This document shows positions 43,485 through 55,887 of a stretch of DNA of 64,000 nt, in pieces. Both the position numbers and the translations under genes were made by a program. Every line of letters starts with the position of its first letter. Position 1 is the first letter of the stretch. Origin of the DNA: Agarophyton chilense (Eukaryota > Rhodophyta > Florideophyceae > Gracilariales > Gracilariaceae). The notes below the pieces were generated by a model. That model made no database searches. It was given only the letters and a program-made list of their open reading frames with translations, and was not told the DNA's origin. The stretch covers positions 1,302,001 to 1,366,000 of the forward strand of contig JARGXX010000022.1 in assembly GCA_030374765.1 (NCBI GenBank), read 5' to 3'.

Positions 43485-44371
43485 TGAAGGACAATGCCCT
43501 TCAAGGGGGTTTCTTCGTAGGACTTAGAAGTTTCGCTCGCTTGAGGAATGGCTTGGGCTATGACAAGCTATGCCGCTATTGCGTGCTGACGGCCGGTTAG
43601 GACCGGAAGTGCACATGGGTGGAACACGTGGACTGCACGGATGCCAACGCTCGAGTACGAGGCGTGCCACACGTGGCCCGGATTCTACCTAATGGTTAGT
43701 ATTATTTAGTAATTTTTAGTATTTATTTGGCTACGCTATCGCTATTTAGTGTCTATTTCTTGGGCGCGCGCCCACTGTCAGGGGCCGCGCGCCATACTAC
43801 TTAGAAGGTTGAGCACTGTTCTCCAGTAAAGACCCTCTCGGGAGATCCAAGAAGGGAGTCTTGACTCTGAACTCTTCGCCTTCGGCGCATCTTCACCGCA
43901 TACTGCGTGAGCGCCCGTCGCACGTTAGCTCATCCACCCCTCTGTCGACCAGAGTGCTACCACCACAGTGGGTTCATATTTAATCGCCGACACTTGTCGT
44001 AGTCTCGCCCCTGTATAGGGTTTCGCCCCCGTTTTTCTCTCGTTCTCCTTTTTGGCTCTCGTGAGCGGCCGCACCACTCAACCCGCTCGTCCACTTCATA
44101 CGATTGTTTCCTCGCTCCTTTTCCGACAATCGCCGTGGTACCGCTCCGCATAGGGTTGGTCACACCCCGGACTGTGCCGTGCTCACCTAAACACTCTAGG
44201 TATATCCCGCCGGATTGGCCTCGGTCTTACACCCGACTCCGTCGTGCCTTTCCAGAGTGGCTCTGTTTCTGTGCTCCGCTGGGACGCGTCTCCTCCGCCT
44301 GAGGCGTGTCTCTCAAGAGAGGAAGATCCCGAACATCTTCGTGGTGTCTCCGCTCTAAGCGTTGTCCTACA
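43485..44371 (+). repeat. 3' LTR of younger chromovirus
   Basis: The 887-bp partner of the 5' LTR begins TGAAGGAC and ends CCTACA. It would supply polyadenylation for gag-pol. On the opposite strand it lies directly upstream of the antisense ORF. Confidence 0.92.
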
Positions 44372-45658
44372 GAATTCGTAAGACCTGCGCGTGTTACATT
44401 AGTTTCAAAAGCTAGGGAAAGAATAGAACGATCAGAAAGCATTTTTCACTGTTGCTAATAGCCTATGCACTCTCTGAAGTGCAATATTGACCAAGCTGGA
44501 AGCCAAAATTTGTATCTGATCGTAAATTGCCTTACATTCTGAGTACTAGCCGTAGTTGTGAAGCTCAAAATCCTAATTGGCTGTCACGAGATCATTCAAC
44601 TCCGTTCCTGCGTCTTCGGTGCCCTCTACGGCTATTAGCTTGAGTTTCAACGCATTTAAATCTATTTAACCTGCTGTTTGACGAACGATGGACAGTCGCC
44701 AAATGTTCAGGTCATCCAAAGTTTGATTCCAGTATGTGTCAAACAATTTGTCCAGTTGAATGTACTCCGAGAGTAGGACTTTAAATTACGGCTGATGGAG
44801 AACCTCTACTCCGTACACCATTGCGCATCTAACAATATGACGGCACGGAAACCCCATTATTATGTTCTTCTCACAGCTGGCGCGCACTTTGAGATTTCTT
44901 TTGGCTTATGTGTCATTTCCGTGTACTCTAAGGGCAAAAAGCACAGTAATTTCAGTGGTATTAAACTTTGAATCATAGGCAGGATGTGGATTGGAAAGTG
45001 TTCTGGAGGCTGCGGTATACGTTTCTCTACATATTAGCTCGAATTTGACGACAGGTCCGACATAGCTCTCACCTTGTTCGAGCTCAGGTCATTCTACATC
45101 CTCGATATCTACTATAGTTGCGCTTAACACAGCGTACAATTTTGACGTAGCTTTACTGGGCTCCTTTAACTGCAGGAGCCCGTAGCTTGTGTACTCATTG
45201 AATATGAAGTTCAGAACTGGAGAGGGGATAGGGAGCTCTGTGTCTCGGATAGATCGATGACGTGAGCTGAGCGGACTAAGGGATCTGAGATGTGAGGAAT
45301 GCCTTTCAACTGTCCTTTTTCTCGTAAGCCGATTCATTTCGTAAAGTTTATTAGAGAAAGGCACCTTCTTCGGTAGAATGTATGCCTTATGTCCAGAATT
45401 GGATGCCTTTTTATAGCCTCTACCTTGAAAAGGATACCTTTTTGGGACAGATGCAGCTCTGGAACAAAGCACTAACATTTGTGGTTTCAAGTGGTAAAGG
45501 TATTTGAACCAGAGTGGAGGGTTACGTTCCAAACCGAAGTACCGTTGTTCGAACGAAAGTCTTCTAGACATAAAATTTGATATACTTCTCGACCTTCTAA
45601 GATTAAAGAGGTCTCGGGATATGCATCGCACCATGTGCTCCTTCCAACGTTGCCACAC
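44372..45658 (-). other. Degenerate older element 3' part, copy B
   Basis: This is the partner of 992-2277. A 189-codon minus-strand ORF (45089-45658) is open here; its first codons abut the LTR of the old chromovirus, so the true gene continued upstream before the insertion. It is rich in basic residues and has no recognised domain. Confidence 0.45.
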
Positions 45659-46709
45659 TGTAACGCAATGACTGGTAGGTCAGCGTACTGGTCTCAACCT
45701 GGTGTAGCGTGGTAGAGCGGGTCCTAAGGTTGGTATCCTCGACGGCGGCACTCCCAGATTTCTTGGTGCACTGGGCTGGCGTTTACGGCGTAGTCCTACA
45801 AGTCGGAGCTACGTAAACGATGGTTTGAATACCAATTGGTAGAACTAATGTACCAAAGAGGGCAATTTAGTATCCTAGCGGTTCCTACCTGGTTCTACTG
45901 GAGAAGCGTCACTCGAGCCAAGAAAATATCGACGGTGAGTCGCTGGGATCTCCCTGGAACTGTAAATCTATTCTATAACACTAAATAAAATAAAACCAAA
46001 ATCAAAATATGTCCAGCTGAGGTCGGCCAGTCCACTTGGCGTCTGTAAGATACCTCAGGCCCTCGCGGCTTGCCGTACTCAACCTTAATCGTTGCTCCTT
46101 TACATACCTCCCTCCTTATGATTCGACCGTCCCGGCGAAGTCCGAATTGCCTCACACCTTCCTGGGAGTCTGGCTCTAATTGGGCCTTTACGTGAATCTC
46201 CAATCTTTCCTTCAGGGTCAGAACGTCGTGATTATCTGCATACTAATCTGGACACGAGCGGTGCCTTGATTGACATGTCAGCAACCCATGACCATTCCGG
46301 GGGGCCCGACGGGGCGTCGCACCGCCACCATCCTCGGGGGTACCAGTGCGTATGAGCTGACGCTTGGCGCCATGATTGCAGCTAGTTCCCCGAAGGTACT
46401 GTACGCGCACCGGGAGGGGGGGGGATCAGTGCCACTTTTTCTATGCTTCGCTATTCTTTTGGTGACCCTACGCGCGTCGTCCGCCGTGAACCACGGTGCG
46501 CACTTCGTCCATTCGGGTTCACGTCGATCATCCTGCCCGATTCTGTTTCATCTTCTTCCCTTTCCGTCGTAGTATTCCTCCATTGGTCGCGCGCGATGCC
46601 GAACTCGCCTTATTAGCCGGTCAGATACGCCACTCTCCCTCCGAATTCTGTCTCTTCCGTCGGTTCCCATATCTATTTTCCGGCGGACCTACCTGTGGGC
46701 GGCGGCGCC

Positions 46710-48679
46710 AAGGCTTCGAATAACCAAGCGGGAAGCTCCTCGGGATACCAAGTGGTTCATGAGCAGCCCGGGGACAGCTATGAACATACCATCGGACGAA
46801 ATCCGCGGGCAGTGCGTCACGCCATTCTGTCGTCCTCTGTGGAAAAATACCAGAGGTTTTTTAATGTGCATCTCGACGCCAGGAGGTTCCCTCAGATCCC
46901 CGATTTCTGGAGGAGCAGTAATAACGCGCGCAGCGTCTCGTGGTATAACCATTGATTGCATTGTCCTGTGGATCTGCGATAGGCGACGCGGTGTCGCACC
47001 CTCATTCCAGCGGACATGCCGTACGTTCGTTGTGAGGAAGAAGCCGAGAACCATTTCAGGGTAAACACACTCCTTTCGGACCTATAAGAGGACTTCATCT
47101 CGCCTTACGTGAGATTTCCTCCGGCGGGTCACAATCTTTTGACGCTCATGTGCTTCCTACCGCCGTAGGACCACCTGTTTTGGATGTCCAATAGGGTCTA
47201 TTGGAACGAGATGCATGAGCTGGATGGCCTCCTCCGTCAATCCCTGAAGTTCTTCTTCTGCTGGCACCAGGTGGTGTTTCACAACATGAGCGCAGACAAA
47301 CGTTCTCCGTTATATCTCTCGCTTCCCAGCGTGGATGAGAACCAATGGGCCCTCTACTGGCGTATCTCGCCGCTGCTTTTGGTTCCCACGCCGTCCGTAG
47401 TGGCGTATCAATCGTCCCAACTCATGGGCGATGACAATGACCGAAGGTTTTGGTTATCCTGGCATATACTCTTCGGTTAGTTCGGCGTGATGTCCCTTAT
47501 GGCCTTCTTGGATACGTCGAAGTACGGAGTAAGTGGTAATATCCGTTCGGACGATTGCAGGATATGGCACGACGAGCACATACCCGGTCCTCGAGGTCGT
47601 CTAATCCCGCTTCCGGACATCAAGATCCGTTTCCTAAGGAACCTGCGCATCCAGAATATCGTCCGTGGGACCCATTTCGCCGTCGAGGAGGCCGAGATCC
47701 TTTTTGGATCATGGTCTACAGGTGGAGTGGAGCGAGACTCCCGGATTTCTTCGGTATGACCACGATACCGACTCTTTTACGCCGATTCCGCTACATCCAC
47801 TGGCTCAGGATGACACTCGTGCCTATGGCGCCAACCCTTTGAGGAAACAACCATCGGACATTCCGACGCGTCATGGGCCTGACTATTACCCGAAGGCCAT
47901 CGGTTTCGATCCCCTGTGTTTTGAGCCTGATTTGGAAGCCACGCCGTTAGTTCGTGCTGTTATGTCAGATGGAGAATACTTCGGCGAAGATCCCTTCATC
48001 TTACCCGTGGAGGGCGTCAATCCTCCGGTCGAGTCCGCTGTTGTGTTACCGACCGCTTCCCCTCCTCCAGCTCCTCCAGTCACTGGTCCTCAGGATGAAC
48101 TCTCATATGAACCCCCCGTCGCCCAAGTGGATATCCCTCCTGGAGAGGTTACTGTCATAACCGAATGTCCTGTAGGTGATGCGATGGCTCAGACGTTCAC
48201 TGTGGGCGTCGACATCGCTCTGTCCTCTCCATTGCCGTAATTTACCGCTTCGGTCACGGCTGCAGCCGCAGATCTCCGTCATGAATGCCGTACCGTTGGT
48301 ATTACTATTTCGATAGACAATGGGACAGTCCCGAGGGAAGCTTACTTCTGGCCGCGTCGCTCTGCGCGCTACAACCGCGGTTTTTCAACAGGGTCGAGAT
48401 CTGAAGACCACTATGGTCACTTTCCTGCAGCAGAATGCACAAGTGATGTCACAGAGAGTTACCGCCGACTTGGATTCCCGGCATCGTCTAAATTTGAGCG
48501 ACCGCGAGGCTTTCGAGGGTGACAATAGTTCCTCATGTGAATCTCCGCAGAAGAAGCGTGCTCGGCTCGCTGGTGCTGGTCTTATCGGTCCAGTAGGACC
48601 CTCGGTTGATCCTATCCCCGGTTTCGCTCCGGCAGTTTCCAATGAGGACGACGGAGTTACTCCTGCGCCGCCTCAGTGA
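46710..48679 (+). pseudogene. Antisense accessory ORF relic of old chromovirus, copy B
   Basis: Same layout as 3329-5298. The ATG of copy A is AAG here (46710-46712), so that start is gone. The later blocks (47184-47480, 47487-47759, 47665-48240, 48320-48679) are kept, and the block at 47665-48240 is still 191 codons long. Confidence 0.6.
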
Positions 48680-48853
48680 GTCCTGTTGGTGTTCAAAGCG
48701 CTTTCGCGAACGTTGAGGTCATGGCGAAGGCTGTTACGCCTCTGCTAGTTATTCAAATAAAGTAATGCATGTGCTTTCCCGAGTTGCTCCTGTACTTTCC
48801 CACTTGGGTGTCCCGAGACGGCGTCCGAACCTTAAAAGCTTCTCATGTCTTCC

Positions 48854-49390
48854 TCAGGTTTCGGCTGAGGACTGATGTTGTTCCTTGATGCGGGAGCTAC
48901 GGCTAACCGTCGTGTCAGGAGACGTATCGAGAGACGTTTTGGTATTATTCGGGCCAATGGTTGCCCCCTCCTGAAAGCTGCGCTCCGTGCTGCCAATTTT
49001 GCGCCAATGGCGGGCGATAAAATTAGCGGGAATGGTCTTTGGCTTTTGCCATATGTCTTCCTCAAGAGCATAGCCAAACAAGCGGACGCGATAGCGCACT
49101 ATCCAATCTTCTCCTCGACTGGCGGAGATGATTCGTTCAATAAAGTATTCGTGTTGGTATTCCTCCTCTGAAAGAAGATTGTTGTCCGGAGGGGCGAATC
49201 TACCGGGGTCGGTTGGGAGAGATGGGTCATCGTCATTGGCATTGACCAATGGGTCCATGAGTATAGTCGGGTCCGCGGATATTGCCTTAGGAGCAGTGGG
49301 GATCTGAACTTCGACCTGAGGTCGTGGTGATTCCGTCGGGCCAAGGGGCTGGGACATTGGTGGTACGGAGGAACTGGGAGCTCTTGTCAC
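48854..49390 (-). pseudogene. Chromodomain C-terminus of old pol, copy B
   Basis: The frame is open further upstream than in copy A (178 codons). It includes a Pro-rich linker before the chromodomain (EYFIERIISASRGEDW, HWRKIG). Confidence 0.85.
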
Positions 49391-49517
49391 CCGATCAATA
49401 GACGCTGTGTCCTGTAGGCCGTTAATTAGTGTCGTAATTCTGTGTTGACTGTCCTTAGGGATTTTTTATAGTCCCGTCGAGCGGGGTAGGAGTTTCCGCG
49501 TGGTATCTTCGAGGTCA

Positions 49518-50546
49518 TCACTGTCTTTCGGTGGCCGGTCCAGGTGAACCAATTCTCCTTTTCCCAAAGGTAGGCGTGTTCCAGACGGTTTTGTCGAAAT
49601 TGACTTTGTAGCGCCCTTGGGCTTTGGTCAGTACAGCTCTAGCCGATTGGATAACGTTGTCGATGCGTCGGCACAAGTAGCACTTCGCTTGAGTAGGAGT
49701 CATTTCTTCGGTTATGTCTTGGAGTATAATGGACTCCTGAAGGTCAACAGCTATCAGCGGTGGCGATCTCGTTAGCGTTAAATAAAATATTGTTGTATCC
49801 TTGGAAGCTTGTACTTGAGTGTTGTAGGCATAAACGAGTGGCTCAACGTAGTCGTGTCAGTCCAATCGGTGCCCCGATGCGTAGTGTGCCAATCGGTCTA
49901 GAAGGGTACGGTTGAAGCGTTCGGCTTGGCCATTGGTTTGCGGGTGGTATGCCGTTGTGGTTAAATGTTTGATACGTATGGTAGCACAAACGGGCGAAAA
50001 TACTTTGGATACAAACTGGCTGCCATTATCTGTAAGGAGGGAGAGTGGCATGCCATATGGATGTACCCAGTGGAACAAGAAGGCCGTGGCAACATCCATG
50101 GATTTTGCCTTCCCTGGGGCTAGGGCTCGGGTAAGTTTGGTAAACCTATCGGTTATTACCAAGACGACCCGTGTCCCATGGGACAACTTGTACAAAGGTC
50201 CAAGTATATCCATTGCGACGAATTCCATCGGGCCTGCGGCGGGGAAAACATTCAAATTGGCCTGATGGTTGGCGCGAGACCCTCGAATTTGTGCGCGCGA
50301 AGTGCGGTTCCGTGCGGTTGTCCATACGTCCTGCGCCATCAGTAGCCAGGAGAATAACTTCCTTAGGGTCTGGTTCATTCGTCGGCCTCCAGGGTGACCA
50401 GCCAAGCGAAGGAAATGGGCGAGGTATAGGAATTGCGCCCTCAATGGCCTCGGTACTACCCGTTGGAGTGCGCCACCTAGTGGTGCGCGGCGACACAATA
50501 GTCCGAATCGGTCGTTGTCGAATAAGCATCCAGGGGTTTCTACCAA
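49518..50546 (-). pseudogene. Integrase of old pol, copy B
   Basis: Same as 6137-7165, with the catalytic D, D and E retained (DILGP, LTDNGSQF, QAERFNRTLL). Here the core frame continues about 12 codons further, to 49857, because a stop in copy A is absent. Confidence 0.87.
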
Positions 50547-50598
50547 TTAGGCTGTTTCATTGCAGTACTCGTCTTCGACCAGCGCCTGTAGAAGTTCC

Positions 50599-52206
50599 TC
50601 AATAGTTATATGGAGGAGCTATTTTCCTCTGGGGTTCTTGCATGAACCTGAGGTGGTATCGGGTTGGGTGGTACTGTCTCCCAGTGCAAAAGTAGAATTC
50701 ATTCTCCTTTACCTCAGAATCATCCACTTTGACCGTATCCACCAGGTAATCCGGTTTCGTATTATCTTGAGGTCCATCATCTGCGAAGGGAGTAGGAATG
50801 AGGTCGTTCACTGGCGTGTCATCGGTTCCGTCGGTAATGATTCGCAAGAGGGCATCTGCGGCCTGGTGCTTGATGCCTGGCCTATAGGGATTATCATAGT
50901 CAAACTCTGACAGCCTAAGGCGCCAACGAGCAAGGCGACTTGATGCATCGGTCATATTGAGTAACCAGCGGAGTTAATCGTGGTCTGCCCTAATGGTGAA
51001 CCTAGTGCGCTAGAGGTATGGTCGGAGTGTGAATACAGACCATGCGATGGCGATACATTCCTATTCGGTAGTACTGTAGTTTCGCTCCGCGCTAGTACTC
51101 GTTCTGCTCCAGTATCCAATAGGTCGATAATCCTTTGCTGAATCTTGTTCCTGTAGCAGTTCACATCCCACTGGGACATCAGAAGCGACTGTGTCCAAGA
51201 CAAAGGGCCTGTTGGGTTTTGGTAAAGCCAGTATGGGTGGGTTTAGCACTTTGGCCTTTAGGGTTCGAAATGCCTGATACTGGTCCTTGGTAAGGCATTC
51301 AAACTCCGAAGGTGTTTCCTTTTTCAACATTGCGTTGAAGGGGGCCGAGATTATAGCAAATTCTTGGACAAAACGTCGGCAGACATTGCACAAGCCCAAA
51401 AAAGGTCGTATTTCCATGTCGGTTTGGGGAGTTTTAGTCTGGCCGATGGCATCCGTGGTCCTTTTGGCTATATTTAACTTTCCTGGAAGGACGATGTGAC
51501 CGAGATAGTTCACTGAGGCCCGAAAGAAGGCGCGTTTGCGGAGTTTCATTGTTATTCCGGCGTTTTGTAGGATTGTTAGCAACGTCTACTCTTGGCCAAG
51601 GTGTTCCTTAACGGTCTGTGAGAAGATTAATACGTCATCAAAGTAGACCAGGGCGAATTTTCATTTGACTCTAGATAGTATGATGTCCATTACCCGTTGG
51701 AAGGTTGCTGGTGCATTCTTTAAACCAAAGAGCATAAGAGTAAATCTGAACAGACCTTCATGGGTGGTGAAGATTGTCAGCGCTCTCGCATCATCAGCCA
51801 TAGAGCTTTGCCAATATCCGGTATTAGCGTCCGGTGTGGTGAATACGGCTGCTCTACCCGAGGAATCTAGACAGTCATCCATACGGGGTATCGAGTATAA
51901 GTCCCTCTTGGTTACTGCGTTCAGCTTCCTGTAGTCGACACAGAACCTGAGGGAGCCATCCTTCTTATCAGCGAGGACAAGGGGACTTTCCCATTCGGAT
52001 TGGTTAGGAGGTGCCGGCTCGATGACGTGAGCTTGGCGCATTTTGTCCATCTGGTCGGCGACAATTTCCCTACCCTTCAGGCCTGTACGGTATGAGTGCT
52101 GGAACTGTGGTCTAGCATCATCCTGGAGGTCAATGCGGTGCGTAGTAGCTCTGTTTTTCCCCCAATCTACCTTACCACATGATTTGGTATTCCCCGTGGA
52201 GATCAA
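50599..52206 (-). pseudogene. Reverse transcriptase and RNase H of old pol, copy B
   Basis: Same frame structure as copy A, including the TGA before the YFDD block (51661) and stops between RT and RNase H pieces. FGLKNAPATFQR is retained. Confidence 0.88.
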
Positions 52207-52990
52207 TTACCCGGGGCCTATAGGATTCGAATTCTGCGCGGATGGCGACTGTCCCCTTCCAATAGTCGACGTTTTCGTCGGGACTTTTCCTTGAAAAGTT
52301 ATCCAATTGGGCTTCTATAATGCCCAAAGAGGCGGGTAGAGTGATTCCAATCACTGTACCTTTCGGTAACCGTACGGGATTATCTCTGAAGTTGCTGATT
52401 GTGAACAAAAAGGGCCTGTTGGGGCGGATGTCTATTGCTCCATTGGCTATTAAGGTGAGGTGCTTCAAAACCATTTTCGGGTGGTTCTGTATCGCCAAGA
52501 GACCTGAAGACTGGGCATGGACCGATACAGTGATCTGGGTCATTGGGGGTATCGTTATGGCTTTCGATAAGCGAAGCTTCTTGGACTTAGGATCTTCGGA
52601 GGTAATTGTTCGTTTGAGGTGAGATTCTGGCCCTAAGGCGGAGCCAATCATGGAGATGGAAGGTGCGCGATAAATGCGACTTTCATAAAGCCAGAATAAA
52701 TGGACTCGATGTATATGTGGATGAAGGAGGTCCCTAGGATTGCATCAGCGCCCAAGTTTGCACATACAAGGAACCACGTGCAGACTTTGAATCGTTTTAT
52801 GTGTATTTAAAGTGGTAATATCCCTTTAATGTCCATTGGTCTAAGTGATGCATCAGTAGTCCCGTGGTTCTTCTTTTCCTGAAGGAAATCTTGACAACCA
52901 AATGAGTGTAGCTTAGAATGGACCAAATTGGGACCAGCGGCTGTGTCCTATACTGCTGTTGCCACCAGGCAGGTGTTGAAACATAGTTTC
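52172..52990 (-). pseudogene. Protease and linker of old pol, copy B
   Basis: The linker frame starts at 52651 here, after a one-base deletion near 52675 relative to copy A. The DTA-type active-site remnant lies near 52935. Confidence 0.7.
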
Positions 52991-55269
52991 ATGGCTACAG
53001 GAATTTCATAATTCTCCTTCCTGAGGATACAGACGGGGTCGCTACTGTCTTCCAATCTTATTGAATTCGGAGTGGTCAAATGGTTGGGGTTTTTATTGGG
53101 AGATGAGGAGCTCCTTGGCACCTGACCGTCCAAATGGTTGAGGAATGTACTTCAAGAGGGAGGATTTGTCTTGCGTCGACTCTCTAAGCGTTTTACAATG
53201 GTGTTTCAGTTTCGTCCTGAGGATGGGGTTCCTCGTCGGGGTCGTCCGTGGGGTCTACAATGGCATGGACCCGTGGGGCTTTCATTAGGCTATCCGGAGG
53301 GTGGGCATAGCGAGAGCTTCCAGGTATTCCCGTGGGTTGTTGCTGTGCCCTGTTAAACAGTTCTTTGGATCTCCTCACCTTGTAATTCTCTTCCTTCACG
53401 GCTGGGAGATGTTTGCGTGCGTCCTCAGGCAAATATCTTGTGCATTCACAGGGTTGGATCATGGAAGGGCAGAGAAAGCAGGTCCTTGGTGAGCGAAGAA
53501 AAGCGTCCTTGCGTGGTGGAAAGGGGTAATACTTGGGTGTGGGTGGTCCAGTGGTCGCTGTACTTCCCTGAGAGGTAAACGATGGGGGCCCAGACGGAGG
53601 GCACCAAAATTAACCGAGAGAAGATCTCCCGAGGCGGCATAATGAAGTGATGAATCCATGTCTGATTCCGTGGAGCTAATCGAATGGGCTTGATTTAGTT
53701 TCCGCAATAGAGTTGCGTGTCCTCTGGATATATCAGCATTGCGCCTGGGAGTTCGGTAGGTTTTGCCATAACCTTCGGCAAAGGTGACGAGCCGTCGAAA
53801 GGAATATTATGGGTTTTCCGTGTGGTAATTACAGACGTGTGTCCGAATGGCAGGAAGTAATCACGTGATGAAATGACGTTTTAGCCGTTCTTCGAAGAAT
53901 ACTTTTTCACATCGGTAAGCCTTCTTCCATAGGTCGTCTGCAAAAGCCTATTCAGTCATGTTGGAGCTCTGCCTAAAGGATATCACTTCCTGATAGGGAT
54001 CCATTATAACCTCATCTGTGGCATAGGTTCCCGAGAGGTAATGAACAACCTCAGGATATGACCTGAGAAGCTCACGATCATGAGCATCCACGAGGTCAGT
54101 TGCGCAAGATACCTTCGAAACCACTCAGTCAGGCGCATGTCCTGTGAGAAAGAATTGTAAAAGGTACAGAGCGGCGCCCTAGTGGACACCGTTCTGATCA
54201 TAGGCCGTACGGAACAAACTACGAAACCTAAGGACGGCAATGGAATCGGAACCTGAGAACTTGTCCGTAATGGTGAGTTGCATCCGTTTGGCCCATTTGA
54301 TGACTCTGCGAGCCACCGAACCAGAATATGTCGGAGACCTGTCGGCCAATCGATACTTCTGGTAGTCTAGAATCTTAAGGAAAAGGTCGTTAGTTATTGT
54401 CAGTGGTTTGTCGCCTCGAACGGCAGCCTTGTTTACTTCCGGGTAGGTCGTTTCGGTTGAGTCCGAATCGGAATCATCCGAACGTTCTCTTACTTTTCTC
54501 TTTCTATTCCTTTTTCTCCCGCGGTTACTTCGTTTCTTTTCGGTGGGATGGGAACCTAACGGATCGATCTCTGTATCAGATCCGATGGAGCCTTGAGTTC
54601 GCTGTACCTCGTATTGTTTTTTGGGTTGAGCAATCTGTCTCTCTTCTAGACGCGGAGCCTCTCTTCTGCTCTTAGTTTATCTTTCCATAGGATTTTACTG
54701 CTTTTGTTCCCGGAGAGGAGCCGGCAATACCGCCATTCCTGGGGATTCCGTAGGGGGTTTCCACATGGAAGCCGGATGGTTGACTTTTGGAGAGGTTTTA
54801 GGGACTTCATTGCCTGACTAGCTGGTGACTGCTCCTTAAACGCCCTGCAGGAGGGAGTATATGAATAACTCAGACTCCAGTACCTTAAGCACTATTCGCG
54901 TAATGAGGTAATCCGAATGGTCAGAGATCACCGTAGCGAGTCGCATGTTCACAATAGAATTCACATAGGCTGAGCAGAGCTCACTGTGACGGGGCCAATG
55001 ATTGTTGGCAAGCCCTGTGGGAATGTTCTCTCTAATTCTTTCGGTCTTACGGGGTTCTCTTTTTGGGGTGTCTCTGGCCTAGAGGTGGCCCTGGTGAGGC
55101 GTTCTAGTAAACGCGCTGCCACCGTTGGTTCTTGGCGAATCCTTTCAGGGTCCCCCAGGGGAGTCAGTACTTCTTGCGGCTGGCTTCTCGTGCTCCTGAT
55201 GTCGCTAACAGTATCAACGTGTGGTTCAGGCGACATCTTCGGCGTTGTAGCGGCAACTCGTCCTGCCAT
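52948..55269 (-). pseudogene. Gag region of old chromovirus, copy B
   Basis: Counterpart of 9568-11856, with the same fragments (54961-55269 N-terminal, 54004-54240 capsid-like, 53193-53462). The N-terminal block is 11 codons longer here. Confidence 0.55.
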
Positions 55270-55887
55270 AGGAGTCCTATGATCTAGTCAGTTGGGTGTG
55301 TTTCCTGCATTCATAGTGGCGGTTGCTTCTGTACTTCTGGTCCGTTGCAGAATCAAACCAAAGGGTAGAATCCATATAATTCTTCGTTTCAGTGGTCCGC
55401 TCAATTATTCCTAGGGTATTCTAAGTCGGGAGACAAAAATGTTACGCAATGACTGGTAGGTCAGCGTACCGGTCTCAACCTGGGGTAACGTGGTAGAGCG
55501 GGTCCTAAGGTTCGTATTCTTGACAGCGGCAATTCCAAATTACTGGGTGCAATGAACTGGCGTTCACTGCGTAGTCATACAGATCGGAGGTACGGAAACG
55601 ATGGCTTGAAGACCAATTGGTGGGACTAATGGACCAAAGTGGGTGATTTAGTATCCTAACGGTTCCTACTTGATTCGAATAGAAAAGTGTCACTCCAGCT
55701 AAGCAAATATCGATGTGGAGGCGCTATGATATCCCTGGAACTGTAAATCTATGCGATTACACTAAATAGAATAAAGAAAATTTCAAAATATGTCCAGCTG
55801 AGGTCGGCCAGTCCACGTGGCGCTTGTAAGATACCTCAGGCCCTGGCGGCTTACACAACTCAACTTTAATCGTTGCTTCTTCATACA

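Larger units (their letters stand above)
33770..44371 (+). mobile_element. Younger Ty3/gypsy chromovirus, near complete
   Basis: A 10.6-kb plus-strand element has 887-bp LTRs (33770-34656 and 43485-44371) that differ by a few percent by eye. Its order is 5' LTR, primer-binding site, gag, protease, RT, RNase H, integrase, chromodomain, a long antisense ORF, polypurine tract and 3' LTR. Flanks GCATT and GAATT fit a 5-bp target duplication with one change. It cannot be autonomous: the RT has lost its central palm in frame, two frameshifts separate protease from RT, and stops interrupt gag-pol and the antisense ORF. Confidence 0.93.
45659..55887 (-). mobile_element. Old Ty3/gypsy chromovirus, copy B
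   Basis: This is the duplicate of 2278-12507, with LTRs at 45659-46104 and 55440-55887 and primer site at 55421-55436. All major breaks are shared with copy A, so it was already dead when duplicated. Copy-specific changes are small. Confidence 0.92.

Noticed and set aside
41582-43494. Antisense ORF as a simple mirror of a pol frame
   Set aside because: It lies after the chromodomain stop at 41368, so no sense gene is underneath it to create a shadow.
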